Source: Nostocales cyanobacterium LEGE 12452 (GTDB lineage: Bacteria; Cyanobacteriota; Cyanobacteriia; Cyanobacteriales; Nostocaceae). From it: DNA of 34,327 bases. The position numbers were made by a program, and so were the translations under genes. Under the pieces are notes generated by a model that was given only the letters and a program-made list of their open reading frames with translations, was not told the DNA's origin and searched no databases. How positions within the stretch are numbered: position 1 is the stretch's first letter; each line of letters opens with the position of its first letter. Shown in pieces: positions 8,074 through 15,790 of this stretch. The stretch is taken from contig JADEXV010000065.1 of the NCBI GenBank assembly GCA_015206945.1, positions 1 to 34,327 of the forward strand. The letters run 5' to 3'.

Positions 8074-8106
8074 GGTCTTAAAGATAAGACCGCGCATATT
8101 AGCGCG
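8074..8106 (+). promoter_or_regulatory. Two adjacent small hairpins in the 73-bp gap before the 409-aa gene
   Basis: GGTCTTA-AAGA-TAAGACC (8074-8091) is a perfect 7-bp stem with a 4-base loop. It is followed immediately by CGCGC-ATATTA-GCGCG (8091-8106), a 5-bp GC stem. They sit 11 bases before ATG 8118. There is no U-tract, so a classical terminator is unlikely; an mRNA processing or translation-control element is possible. Confidence 0.4.
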
Positions 8107-8117
8107 TATACAACATC

Positions 8118-9347
8118 ATGACTACAACAACTTTTGCAAATAATTTATACATCGAGCAGCATCAGGTAGACTCCAATCCTACCACCCACATAGAGCAAAG
8201 TACCCTAGAGTACCTCCATACGGCTTTCCTACTCTACGAGTACAAGCAGACTTACACCAAAAAAGAATATCGCGCACTATTAGAAGAGTACGGTTGGGAT
8301 AAGGGCAGTGCTGAGGAAAGGCGATCGCTCCGAATTGCCGAGAATTTTCAAGCATTTATCAGTTGCCCCGAACACTTAGCGGTTTTACCAATATCGCTAC
8401 TACTTCGGTTATGTTCTGTGAACTACAAAATCCTAATTGATGAATTGAAAGATATTCCTATTGGTGGATTGACTTGCGGATTAGTGTTAGAACTGATTGA
8501 GAAAAGAAGATTGTTTCTCAAAGCCATGAATCAAGAAAAAAAAGATGGCAACTGGCGAGCAACACCAGATGGAAATAGATATTACACCTTCGGCAAAATT
8601 ATGGAGGATGACCACCAAACAGGGGTGTTTACCGAGAAGTTAATAGAGGAATTCGGATTGTCACCGCAGCGAATTGTCAGAATGGCGATCGCTGACCTAT
8701 ATGAAAAGCATCAAGCTGAAATAGCCAAGAATGAAATCGGCTCTTTTGAAGAACTAATCCCTTGTGAACAACTCACTGACACCATAGAAAAATTGATTCC
8801 TGCCAACGATGAAAATATCGTCAACCCAACAAACCTTGAGGTAATGCAGCGAGAACTTGAAACCTTGTGGCAAAGGGATACAGAAGAATATGACTGCGAA
8901 GAATACCTGGAAGAACCTGAAGAGTCAAACATTGACTTTGAAGAAGATGAGATTGAGGCAGTAGAAAGTACATTGGCTGGGATGTTCGGTACAAATGAAG
9001 TCCCAGCAACTGATGCAGAAGTCCTCGCAGACATATTGCGGAAAGCTTTAGATTATTCCTCAGTGCGCCGGGGGCTATGGCAATATCAACAAGCTAAAGA
9101 AGAAGCTTGGAGCCTCCTCTCGGATTCGGAAAGGAAATCTGTATGGCAGATGCTTCCAGAAGCAATCAAAAAGCTTAGTAATGCCAAACGTGAAGGGTTG
9201 ATTGTCAATTTTTATGAGATGGAGTCAGGAGGGGTATATAAAGTCTTCACTACAGATTACCCACTAATAGAAGAAACAGTTAGTAATAGTCGGTTAGACA
9301 GATGGTTGGCAGACTTAAAACTCAGGCAGAACTCCGATTGTAATTGA
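8118..9347 (+). CDS. Hypothetical protein, full-length relative of the small protein at 10672
   Basis: 409 aa, family not recognised. The N-terminal 130 residues are helical. A block around EDDHQTGVFTEKLIEEFGL and RMAIADLYEKHQAE is shared with the 116-aa protein encoded at 10672-11022, as is the C-terminal AKREGLIVNFYEME region. Between these lies a strongly acidic stretch (EEYDCEEYLEEPEE and onward) absent from the small relative. ATG 8118 lies just behind the two hairpins and no clear Shine-Dalgarno is seen. It sits upstream of the DNA methyltransferase by 48 bases and is probably co-transcribed with it. No membrane or secretion signal is present. Confidence 0.6.
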   Translation: MTTTTFANNLYIEQHQVDSNPTTHIEQSTLEYLHTAFLLYEYKQTYTKKEYRALLEEYGWDKGSAEERRSLRIAENFQAFISCPEHLAVLPISLLLRLCSVNYKILIDELKDIPIGGLTCGLVLELIEKRRLFLKAMNQEKKDGNWRATPDGNRYYTFGKIMEDDHQTGVFTEKLIEEFGLSPQRIVRMAIADLYEKHQAEIAKNEIGSFEELIPCEQLTDTIEKLIPANDENIVNPTNLEVMQRELETLWQRDTEEYDCEEYLEEPEESNIDFEEDEIEAVESTLAGMFGTNEVPATDAEVLADILRKALDYSSVRRGLWQYQQAKEEAWSLLSDSERKSVWQMLPEAIKKLSNAKREGLIVNFYEMESGGVYKVFTTDYPLIEETVSNSRLDRWLADLKLRQNSDCN

Positions 9348-9395
9348 TATGTCTTTAAAGCCAAGTGCAAGAAGTTAACATTAATTAGAATCTTG

Positions 9396-10754
9396 ATGAA
9401 CTCAACAGCAACAAACAAAAAAATAGCTGTTAGCCTATTCTCCGGGGTGGGTGGATTTGACTTGGGATTTAAAGCAGCAGGATTTGAAATCGCGATCGCC
9501 ATTGATAACAATCCCATCGCCCTAGCAACATACCAACATAATTTCCCGCACGCCACAGTTTTGTGCAAAGACATTCGGGAGGTGACAGGGGAAGAAATAC
9601 GCGCCTGTATTCAGGCGAAGTATGTAGATTGGGACGGGGAGATTCATGCCGTTTTTGGTGGGCCACCATGTCAAGGATTTAGTGTTGCCGGACTGCAAAA
9701 TGTTAAAGATGAGAGAAACTCGTTGGTAGGGGAGTTTGTTCGGCTGGTGTTGGAACTCAATCCCCTAGCTGCAATCATGGAGAATGTGCCGGGGATTGAA
9801 AATCAGAAGTTTGGCTGCATTACTGCTAACCTCCAAGCAATGCTAGAAGAACATTATTTTCTCTCAAAGTGGAACCTGAACGCTTCAGATTACGGGGTTC
9901 CCCAGGCGAGAAAAAGGGTGTTTTTTGTTGCATCTAAGTTTGGAGAAATTATACCGCCGGAGCATCAACCTCAACATACAGTTAGAGATGCGATCGCGGA
10001 CTTGTCGCCAATCCCCCTACTCCCCAAGCAAAACACTCAAGAATGGCATCCAGATTGGGTGAAGGGAGAATATGCTAAGTATCTTGAAAAAATATTCCCA
10101 AATCTTGGTATAGTAACTAACATTGGAACGGGATTCGCAGCGACAACACATACACCAGAAGTAATTCAGCAATTCATCAACACTCCCCCAGGTGCGAGAG
10201 AAGCTAAATCCAAATCAAAAAAGCTGCAATGGGATGGATTCTGCGTGACGTTAAGAGCGGGGAGTGGCAACCGCACCGCATTACGTCCCCTCCATCCAGA
10301 ACAACCACGGGTTATCTCAGTTAGAGAAGCTGCTCGTTTGCACAGCTACCCCGATTGGTTTAATTTCAGCGAGGCAATACTCCACGCCCAAAGAGAAATC
10401 GGAAATTCGGTACCCCCATTGCTTGCATATGCTGTGGGAATGCAAGTTAGGGAACATCTAGAATGCAATACCAGTTATCAGATTAGATGCCCAAATTGGC
10501 AAAACTGCCTATTTTTACCAATTTATTGCAATTTTGAGAATCTATTCGTTTTTGTCAATGAAATACTATCTTTAAGCGGGTTAAGCAAAATCAGCAAAGA
10601 GCGATCGCCTCCACATTTGGCTACAAGAAAGCAAAATTTGTTACTTGTCTGTAGGTCTGACGAGATAGTAAATGATTATTTTAACCGCGAATTGTGTGCG
10701 TCACTCTGGGCAAGAAGACCACCAAACAGGGGTACTCAGACAGGAATTAATTGA
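9396..10754 (+). CDS. DNA (cytosine-5)-methyltransferase
   Basis: 452 aa. It transfers a methyl group from SAM to C5 of cytosine in a specific DNA site. The m5C methylase motifs are in order: motif I FSGVGGFDLGF (15-25), motif IV GGPPCQGFS with catalytic Cys92, motif VI ENVPG with Glu129, motif VIII QARKRV, a variable target-recognition region at about 190-310, and motif X EIGNSVPP (334-341). The recognised domain ends near residue 356. The last 96 residues have no family counterpart and look like read-through of formerly non-coding DNA, overlapping the next gene by 83 bases. No cognate type II endonuclease is evident; the GIY-YIG protein downstream is a possible partner. ATG 9396 is preferred to TTG 9393. 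Confidence 0.93.
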   Translation: MNSTATNKKIAVSLFSGVGGFDLGFKAAGFEIAIAIDNNPIALATYQHNFPHATVLCKDIREVTGEEIRACIQAKYVDWDGEIHAVFGGPPCQGFSVAGLQNVKDERNSLVGEFVRLVLELNPLAAIMENVPGIENQKFGCITANLQAMLEEHYFLSKWNLNASDYGVPQARKRVFFVASKFGEIIPPEHQPQHTVRDAIADLSPIPLLPKQNTQEWHPDWVKGEYAKYLEKIFPNLGIVTNIGTGFAATTHTPEVIQQFINTPPGAREAKSKSKKLQWDGFCVTLRAGSGNRTALRPLHPEQPRVISVREAARLHSYPDWFNFSEAILHAQREIGNSVPPLLAYAVGMQVREHLECNTSYQIRCPNWQNCLFLPIYCNFENLFVFVNEILSLSGLSKISKERSPPHLATRKQNLLLVCRSDEIVNDYFNRELCASLWARRPPNRGTQTGIN

Positions 10755-11022
10755 TGGATATGGGCTACTTCCCCAACAAATTCTCCGTGAAGCGATAGCA
10801 GACTATCACGCCAAAATCAAATCCCAAGAAAAAGAGCAGCCCCAGGAAGTATTAGCTCTAACAACAGCCAGAGAAGCAGGTTTAATTATTGACTACTATG
10901 AGTTAGAAAATGGCTGGCTTCAAGTATTTATTGCAGGTGAAGATAAGCCTGTAAGCATTAGTAAATCAAATGTAATGAGTTGGGTACAAGAACAAGAAAG
11001 ACTCAACTGCGTAACTACGTAA
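10672..11022 (+). CDS. Miniature paralogue of the 409-aa protein
   Basis: 116 aa. Its EDHQTGVLRQELIDGYGL and REAIADYHAKI segment and its C-terminal AREAGLIIDYYELENG segment match the corresponding parts of the protein at 8118-9347, with the N-terminal domain and acidic middle missing. DNA identity includes a 17-base exact match (8610-8626 and 10717-10733). The first roughly 14 codons match nothing and overlap the methyltransferase tail, so the true start is uncertain. It could be a real small gene or the 3' remnant of a second full-length copy. Functional coding is plausible because the frame is intact to the stop. Confidence 0.55.
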   Translation: MIILTANCVRHSGQEDHQTGVLRQELIDGYGLLPQQILREAIADYHAKIKSQEKEQPQEVLALTTAREAGLIIDYYELENGWLQVFIAGEDKPVSISKSNVMSWVQEQERLNCVTT

Positions 11023-11077
11023 ACCACCACAATCAGCTAACGCCTCTGTTTTCAAAATAATCCTAAAAAAAGCATAA

Positions 11078-11410
11078 ATGGAATTGTCAGGAAAAATACC
11101 CTCAATTCCTCGCTGCTACATGATTGAGCTATCTCGTCCACTTGGAAATGAGAAACATCAAGCTCGTTATTACTTAGGTTCATGCGCGAACCTCAAGAAA
11201 AGATTTCAGCAGCATCTACAAGGATCTGGAGCAGCATTTACTCGTGCTGCGATAAAACGCGGCATCGAATTCAAAATTGTCCACGTGTGGAAGACTTCAA
11301 GTAAACAAGAAGCCCGTCAGCTTGAAATTCAACTCAAACGATATAAAAACCACGCACAATTATTAAGGAGAGTGCAAAATGTCAAAACGCATTCGAAAAA
11401 AACTAGGTAG
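11078..11410 (+). CDS. Small GIY-YIG nuclease-superfamily protein
   Basis: 110 aa, a single GIY-YIG fold with no added DNA-binding domain. The two signature strands read CYMIEL (13-18) and YYLGSC (31-36). Next come a conserved basic helix NLKKRFQQH with Arg42, a GSGAAFTRAA turn (49-58), Trp71, and Glu83 in EARQLEIQLKRYKN at the metal-binding Glu position. The arrangement is closest to the UvrC/YhbQ type. It would cut or nick DNA with one metal ion. Neighbours are the cytosine methylase and, overlapping its 3' end, a 16-codon stub with a perfect ribosome-binding site. It may be a restriction or repair nuclease, and its in vivo role is unknown. Confidence 0.82.
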   Translation: MELSGKIPSIPRCYMIELSRPLGNEKHQARYYLGSCANLKKRFQQHLQGSGAAFTRAAIKRGIEFKIVHVWKTSSKQEARQLEIQLKRYKNHAQLLRRVQNVKTHSKKTR

Positions 11411-11429
11411 ATTTAATTATTTTGAATAA
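11379..11429 (+). pseudogene. 16-codon stub with consensus RBS, possibly a truncated YggL/DUF469-type gene
   Basis: An AAGGAG site followed eight bases later by ATG opens a frame encoding MSKRIRKKLGRFNYFE. It overlaps the end of the GIY-YIG gene in another frame. The first ten residues resemble the start of YggL/DUF469 proteins (a basic RSRRxRKK-type start) and the rest does not. I infer the 5' end of a gene cut off by the rearrangement that brought in the minus-strand CHAT gene. Confidence 0.35.
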
Positions 11430-11473
11430 TATGGAAACATCATCATAATTTAGCTCCTTTTCAGCTTACTTTT

Positions 11474-14400
11474 TTACCGATCAATTGCACAGAATGCAGC
11501 CCAGTAGAAAGGGTTTTGAAAGGGCTTATCGTTTGGTGCAATTCTTCTTAAACGCATCTTCAAAGTTGGGCTTAAAGGCAATTTATGTTCCTCAACCCAT
11601 TCCCAAAGCTTTGTTCCAGTTACATCTCTAAGCCAGATTTGAGCTTGGTTAAGAGCAACCGCTACAGAGAAGCTTTGGAACAAATTTTGATAAAATTTAA
11701 TGATTAACAAAGCAGCTGATTCATCACTTATTTTCCAAAGGCTGCTAACGACACTAGGACTACCAGCATATAAAAAACCACTAGGCAAACCGATATATTC
11801 GTCACTACGACTACCAGGATCGGTCATACCTGTTTCACAAGCAGATAAGGTAACAAGACGGCATCCTAAAAGATTTAACTCAAAGATATCTCCTAAAGTT
11901 AAGCGTTCTCCATTTGCAAGAATTAACGCTGAATCTAAGGGTGATGTTAAGTCAAAATAACCATGACATAAGAAGTGACTACAATGAGATGAAAGAAAAC
12001 CTTGGTTGGAATACAGAGCAGATTTAGTTGCTGCTTGTTTCTTTAGGATTTGAGCCGAGGAGAATAATGAACTGACAACTTCTATCTCCACCTCTGAGAA
12101 AGGAAGATCATCAGTTGGATTTTGTATAGCAAACAGATTGAAAAAATCGTGGCGTTGTTGGTTATCGTTTATTTGTAGTAATTGACAACTTGGTGAATAT
12201 TGCACACCTTTTGGAAATAAATCTAGAAGAACTGTAGAACTATAATTTTGAATTCTAGATTGAAAAGCACTGTTAAGTTTTTTATTGGATATTGGTAAAG
12301 CATGAAGTGGATAAAGATGCAGAAATCTATGCGGAATCAAAATAAGTTTATCACAGTTATGGGGAAGTGAAGTGAGAACATCATCTATATGAATCAATGA
12401 AGCTAGCTTTTGTAAATTATTATCCAGTTGCGTTTGCCATAAATTACTACTATCTTCATAATAAAGCAGGAGATAATCTTTAAAATTATTCCATATTTGA
12501 GCCAAATCTTCATGAGGGAATTGATAAATAATTGGGTGCAAACTGTCATAAGTAATTATGAATGTTATGAGACTATTAGAAGTAATATACCACTCAATAA
12601 TAGCTGTGTTTACATCTAAAAAAGACTGTATTTGCTGGAAGCTGATAGGTTCAACTCGTTGCGTATACTTAAAGCTAGGATCTATTTTAGAGATTTCTTT
12701 TATAAGTTCATCACGCTGTTGCTGTAACTGATTCAAACTCTGTCTAAGTTCATCGTCTAAGCTATTTCGTCCTTCTAAACTTTGGTTTTTATTTAAAAGG
12801 CTTAAACGGCGCTGGACAGCAGGTATTTTTCTTCGCAACTTTTCAAGCTCGCTACAAACTTTTTGATAGTCACTTTTATTAGTATAGAGATTTGGTTTAG
12901 GATTCAAGTGAATATTTGCCAAAAGCTCGATTAGGTTGCGAGCCTTACTACGCTCAACGTATTCAATAGCTTTGTTAAATTGCTGATTGTTGATATAAGC
13001 TTGCACTGCTCCTGAATACACATCAATAGCTTCAGACAGTAGCTCTTGTTTACGAGTATCACTACTAACCCAATCTCTCATTTGTTCAACAGCTTCAACT
13101 GCAATGCTATAACCTTCAATAGCTTCTGTCCATAAACCTGCATGAAAAGCAGTATTACCAAAGTTTCTTCCATCTTTAAGGCATTGAACAGGGTTTGCTG
13201 TTGGCGTATTGACTTCTAATGCTAATCGAAAATGAGCAATTGCCTCTGTAGTCTTTCCCTGTTCGCTGTAAGCAAGCCCCAAGTTGTTATGAGTCATTGC
13301 CCAATCTTGTGGAAAAGACTCACGGTTATAAACTTTCAAGGCGGATGTAGAAGCCTTGATAGCTAATTCTAGGTTCTTAGCTCGATTTCCATATACACGT
13401 TCAATATAGGCATTTCCTAAATTATTTTGTGTTTTTGCCCATTTTAACGGAAAAGCTTCATAAGTATGAATTTGCAAAGCAGCTTTATAGAAAGCAATCG
13501 CTTGATCCACATTATCTGCTCGTTCTGCGCGAAGGCGTTTAATGTACCCATTGCCCAGATTGTTCTGCACTGTTGCCCATTCTTGTGGAGAAGCTTCCCT
13601 GGTAAAAACTTGTAAAGTAGATTTATAGGCCGCGATCGCTTGTTCTAAGTTCTCTGCTTGGTCTTCCTGAATGCGATCACTGTAAGCGTTACCTAAATTC
13701 AGTTGGGTTATGGCCCAGTCACGAGGAAAAGCTTCACGGGTACGAACTTCCAGGGCATTTATATAGGCAGTAATTGCCAATTCAAAATTCTCTGCTTGAT
13801 CTCCCTGAATGCGATCCACGTAGGCATTGCCTAAATTATTTTGAATAAGTGCCCATATATAAGGATCAGTTTCAGGAAGAATGACTTGTAATGATGCTAT
13901 GTAAAGTGAGATTGATAATTCTATATTTTTAACCCGGTCTCCCGAACTACGATTCCAATACGCCACAGCCAGATTACTTTGAATTATTGCCCAAGTATAA
14001 GGATTGGTTTCACGACTGAAAACTTGTAAAGCATATTTATAAGCAACAATAGACAATTCTATATTTTCTGTTCGCTCCCCTCTGATACGTCTCCAGTAAG
14101 CTCCACCCAAATTATTCTGGATCTTTGCCCACTCACGGGGAAACCTTTCAAGAGTGTGGACTTGCAAAGCAGCTTGAAAAGCAGAAATAGCTAACTCTAT
14201 ATTTTCTGCTTGCTCACCTCGAATCCTCTCATTATAAGCACAACCCAGTCCATCTTGTAATGTCGCCCATTCATCAGGCAAGGATTCTTGCGTACATATC
14301 TTGAGAGCAGCTTGAGAAGCAGAAATAGCTAACTCTATATTTTCTGACCTGTCTCCCCAAACACGCTGTAAGTAGGCACTAGCTAAATGAACTTGGTTTA

Positions 14401-15553
14401 ATGTCCAATGTTGAGGAGCAACTTTAGGAGTGAAGACTTGCAAACTTGCTTGACAAGCAGCGATTGCCATTTCTAAATTCTCTGCACGATTTCCCCGAAT
14501 ACGCTCCTTATAAGTATTTCCTAGATTCATCTGAGTAAGTGCCCAGTCTAGAGGAAAAGCATCGCGGGTGCGAACTTCAAGGGCAGCTTTGTAAGCAGCA
14601 ATTGCCAACTCCATGTTCTCTGCCCGTTCTCCCCGTATACGTTCTACATATGCATTAGCCAAGTTAGTCTGAATTACTGCCCAATTTTTAGGATCAGTTT
14701 TACGATTACAAACTTCTAAAGCATTTTTATTAACAGCAATCATTAATTCTATATTTTCTGCTCGGTCTCCAAAGATACGTTTAAAGTAGGCTATGCCTAA
14801 TGAAATTTGGATAAAAGCCCAATCTTCAGGGAATGTCTCGCGAGTAAAAATATTTAAGGCAATTTTATATCCAGAGATTGCCATTTCTAAGTTATTGGCT
14901 CTATTCCCGAAAGGAAAATCTCGAATTAAATCACTTAAATCACGAATAGACCTAGCTATTCTTTGTCCTTCTTTTAGCTCTAATTTTGGTAGGGTATTAG
15001 CTGCCCAATCTACAAGACTTTGAGTTAAAGTGCCATCTAATTTGTCTAGATTAGCTTGCAATAAAGGGTAAACGACTTGTACATCTTTGTTGCTATCTTC
15101 AGTTGCTTCTAATAATTGTATAAGAAATGTGACGTAATAGTCAGGGTTTTGAGGCAGAGGAAAGATGCTTAGAGATGATAATGATAATTCTAAAATGTTA
15201 GCAAGGTGACGAGCCGCTTGTTTCAAATGATAAGCACTTTCTGTATCTCCATTTATCATTGTCACAACTATTTGGGCTTCCATCAAAGTGAGTAAACTAC
15301 CATCTAATAGTTCTGAATGAGCATTCAAAATATTTAGTTGTTCGCTAATAGGACATTTTATCAGTTGATTGATTAAAATTACATAGTATTGAAGCCATTC
15401 TAACTCTCTACTAGGTGTCATTTCTGAAGGGTAATTGCCAGTTCTTAAGAATTTTTGTTTACGCATTTTTAGGCTAAAATATTGTTTTATTCTTAACAAG
15501 AATAATAGAAGCCAATGCAAAAAATGCCGTAGTAACCGGAAAAACTTAAGCAT
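11474..15553 (-). CDS. TPR-CHAT protease-like protein, W-type TPRs, possible membrane anchor
   Basis: 1359 aa from ATG 15553, which has a GAGGG site five bases upstream; a TTG at 15619 is a weaker start. The N-terminus (FFRLLRHFLHWLLLFLLRI) is hydrophobic with basic flanks and could anchor the protein in a membrane, unlike the plus-strand copies. An N-terminal module shared with paralogues follows (LINQLIKCP...ILNAHSELLD), then about 12 repeats of roughly 50 residues of the form FPxxWAxxQxNLGNAYxxR. A linker with VERSKARNLIELLANI leads to a C-terminal CHAT domain with His1197 (FLCHGYF) and Cys1239 (SACETG), a caspase/separase-type dyad. The end KPFQNPFYWAAFCAIDR is conserved across the array. 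It lies inverted relative to the operon on its right. Confidence 0.88.
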   Translation of the reverse strand: MLKFFRLLRHFLHWLLLFLLRIKQYFSLKMRKQKFLRTGNYPSEMTPSRELEWLQYYVILINQLIKCPISEQLNILNAHSELLDGSLLTLMEAQIVVTMINGDTESAYHLKQAARHLANILELSLSSLSIFPLPQNPDYYVTFLIQLLEATEDSNKDVQVVYPLLQANLDKLDGTLTQSLVDWAANTLPKLELKEGQRIARSIRDLSDLIRDFPFGNRANNLEMAISGYKIALNIFTRETFPEDWAFIQISLGIAYFKRIFGDRAENIELMIAVNKNALEVCNRKTDPKNWAVIQTNLANAYVERIRGERAENMELAIAAYKAALEVRTRDAFPLDWALTQMNLGNTYKERIRGNRAENLEMAIAACQASLQVFTPKVAPQHWTLNQVHLASAYLQRVWGDRSENIELAISASQAALKICTQESLPDEWATLQDGLGCAYNERIRGEQAENIELAISAFQAALQVHTLERFPREWAKIQNNLGGAYWRRIRGERTENIELSIVAYKYALQVFSRETNPYTWAIIQSNLAVAYWNRSSGDRVKNIELSISLYIASLQVILPETDPYIWALIQNNLGNAYVDRIQGDQAENFELAITAYINALEVRTREAFPRDWAITQLNLGNAYSDRIQEDQAENLEQAIAAYKSTLQVFTREASPQEWATVQNNLGNGYIKRLRAERADNVDQAIAFYKAALQIHTYEAFPLKWAKTQNNLGNAYIERVYGNRAKNLELAIKASTSALKVYNRESFPQDWAMTHNNLGLAYSEQGKTTEAIAHFRLALEVNTPTANPVQCLKDGRNFGNTAFHAGLWTEAIEGYSIAVEAVEQMRDWVSSDTRKQELLSEAIDVYSGAVQAYINNQQFNKAIEYVERSKARNLIELLANIHLNPKPNLYTNKSDYQKVCSELEKLRRKIPAVQRRLSLLNKNQSLEGRNSLDDELRQSLNQLQQQRDELIKEISKIDPSFKYTQRVEPISFQQIQSFLDVNTAIIEWYITSNSLITFIITYDSLHPIIYQFPHEDLAQIWNNFKDYLLLYYEDSSNLWQTQLDNNLQKLASLIHIDDVLTSLPHNCDKLILIPHRFLHLYPLHALPISNKKLNSAFQSRIQNYSSTVLLDLFPKGVQYSPSCQLLQINDNQQRHDFFNLFAIQNPTDDLPFSEVEIEVVSSLFSSAQILKKQAATKSALYSNQGFLSSHCSHFLCHGYFDLTSPLDSALILANGERLTLGDIFELNLLGCRLVTLSACETGMTDPGSRSDEYIGLPSGFLYAGSPSVVSSLWKISDESAALLIIKFYQNLFQSFSVAVALNQAQIWLRDVTGTKLWEWVEEHKLPLSPTLKMRLRRIAPNDKPFQNPFYWAAFCAIDR

Positions 15554-15613
15554 ATTATCCCTCTGCTGTTTAATCCTTATTGGACTTGTCTCTTTATTAT
15601 AATTTTCGGCGTT

Positions 15614-15790
15614 ATGCAACGCCAGAATTTGACCAAAGTGGAATTACAAAAATGGATTGAAGAAAATCAGTTACAGCTAAGTGCTACCCTTAAAATTAGT
15701 TTATATCGTCGTTTTCATAATTTGCCGGATAACGACCAACCGTTTTGGCAACCTTTCCATTGGGCAGGATTCTGCGCTACAGGTCAGTGA
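15614..15790 (+). pseudogene. C-terminal remnant of a plus-strand CHAT gene
   Basis: The frame from about 15620 encodes NLTKVELQKWIEENQLQL, then a KISLYRRFHNL segment, and ends QPFHWAGFCATGQ-stop. This matches the last ~55 residues of the intact CHAT proteins (for example NLTKRDLEKWIEEKQLPL and PFYWAAFCAISQ). Homology stops abruptly near 15615, next to the upstream region of the inverted CHAT gene. Its TGA overlaps the ATG of the next CHAT gene (TGATG), a coupling that only makes sense if a complete gene once preceded it. Confidence 0.85.

Noticed and set aside
13300..14900. ~150-base periodic DNA repeats in the CHAT genes as a tandem repeat or array element
   Set aside because: The period is that of the ~50-residue protein repeats and the DNA copies are well diverged.
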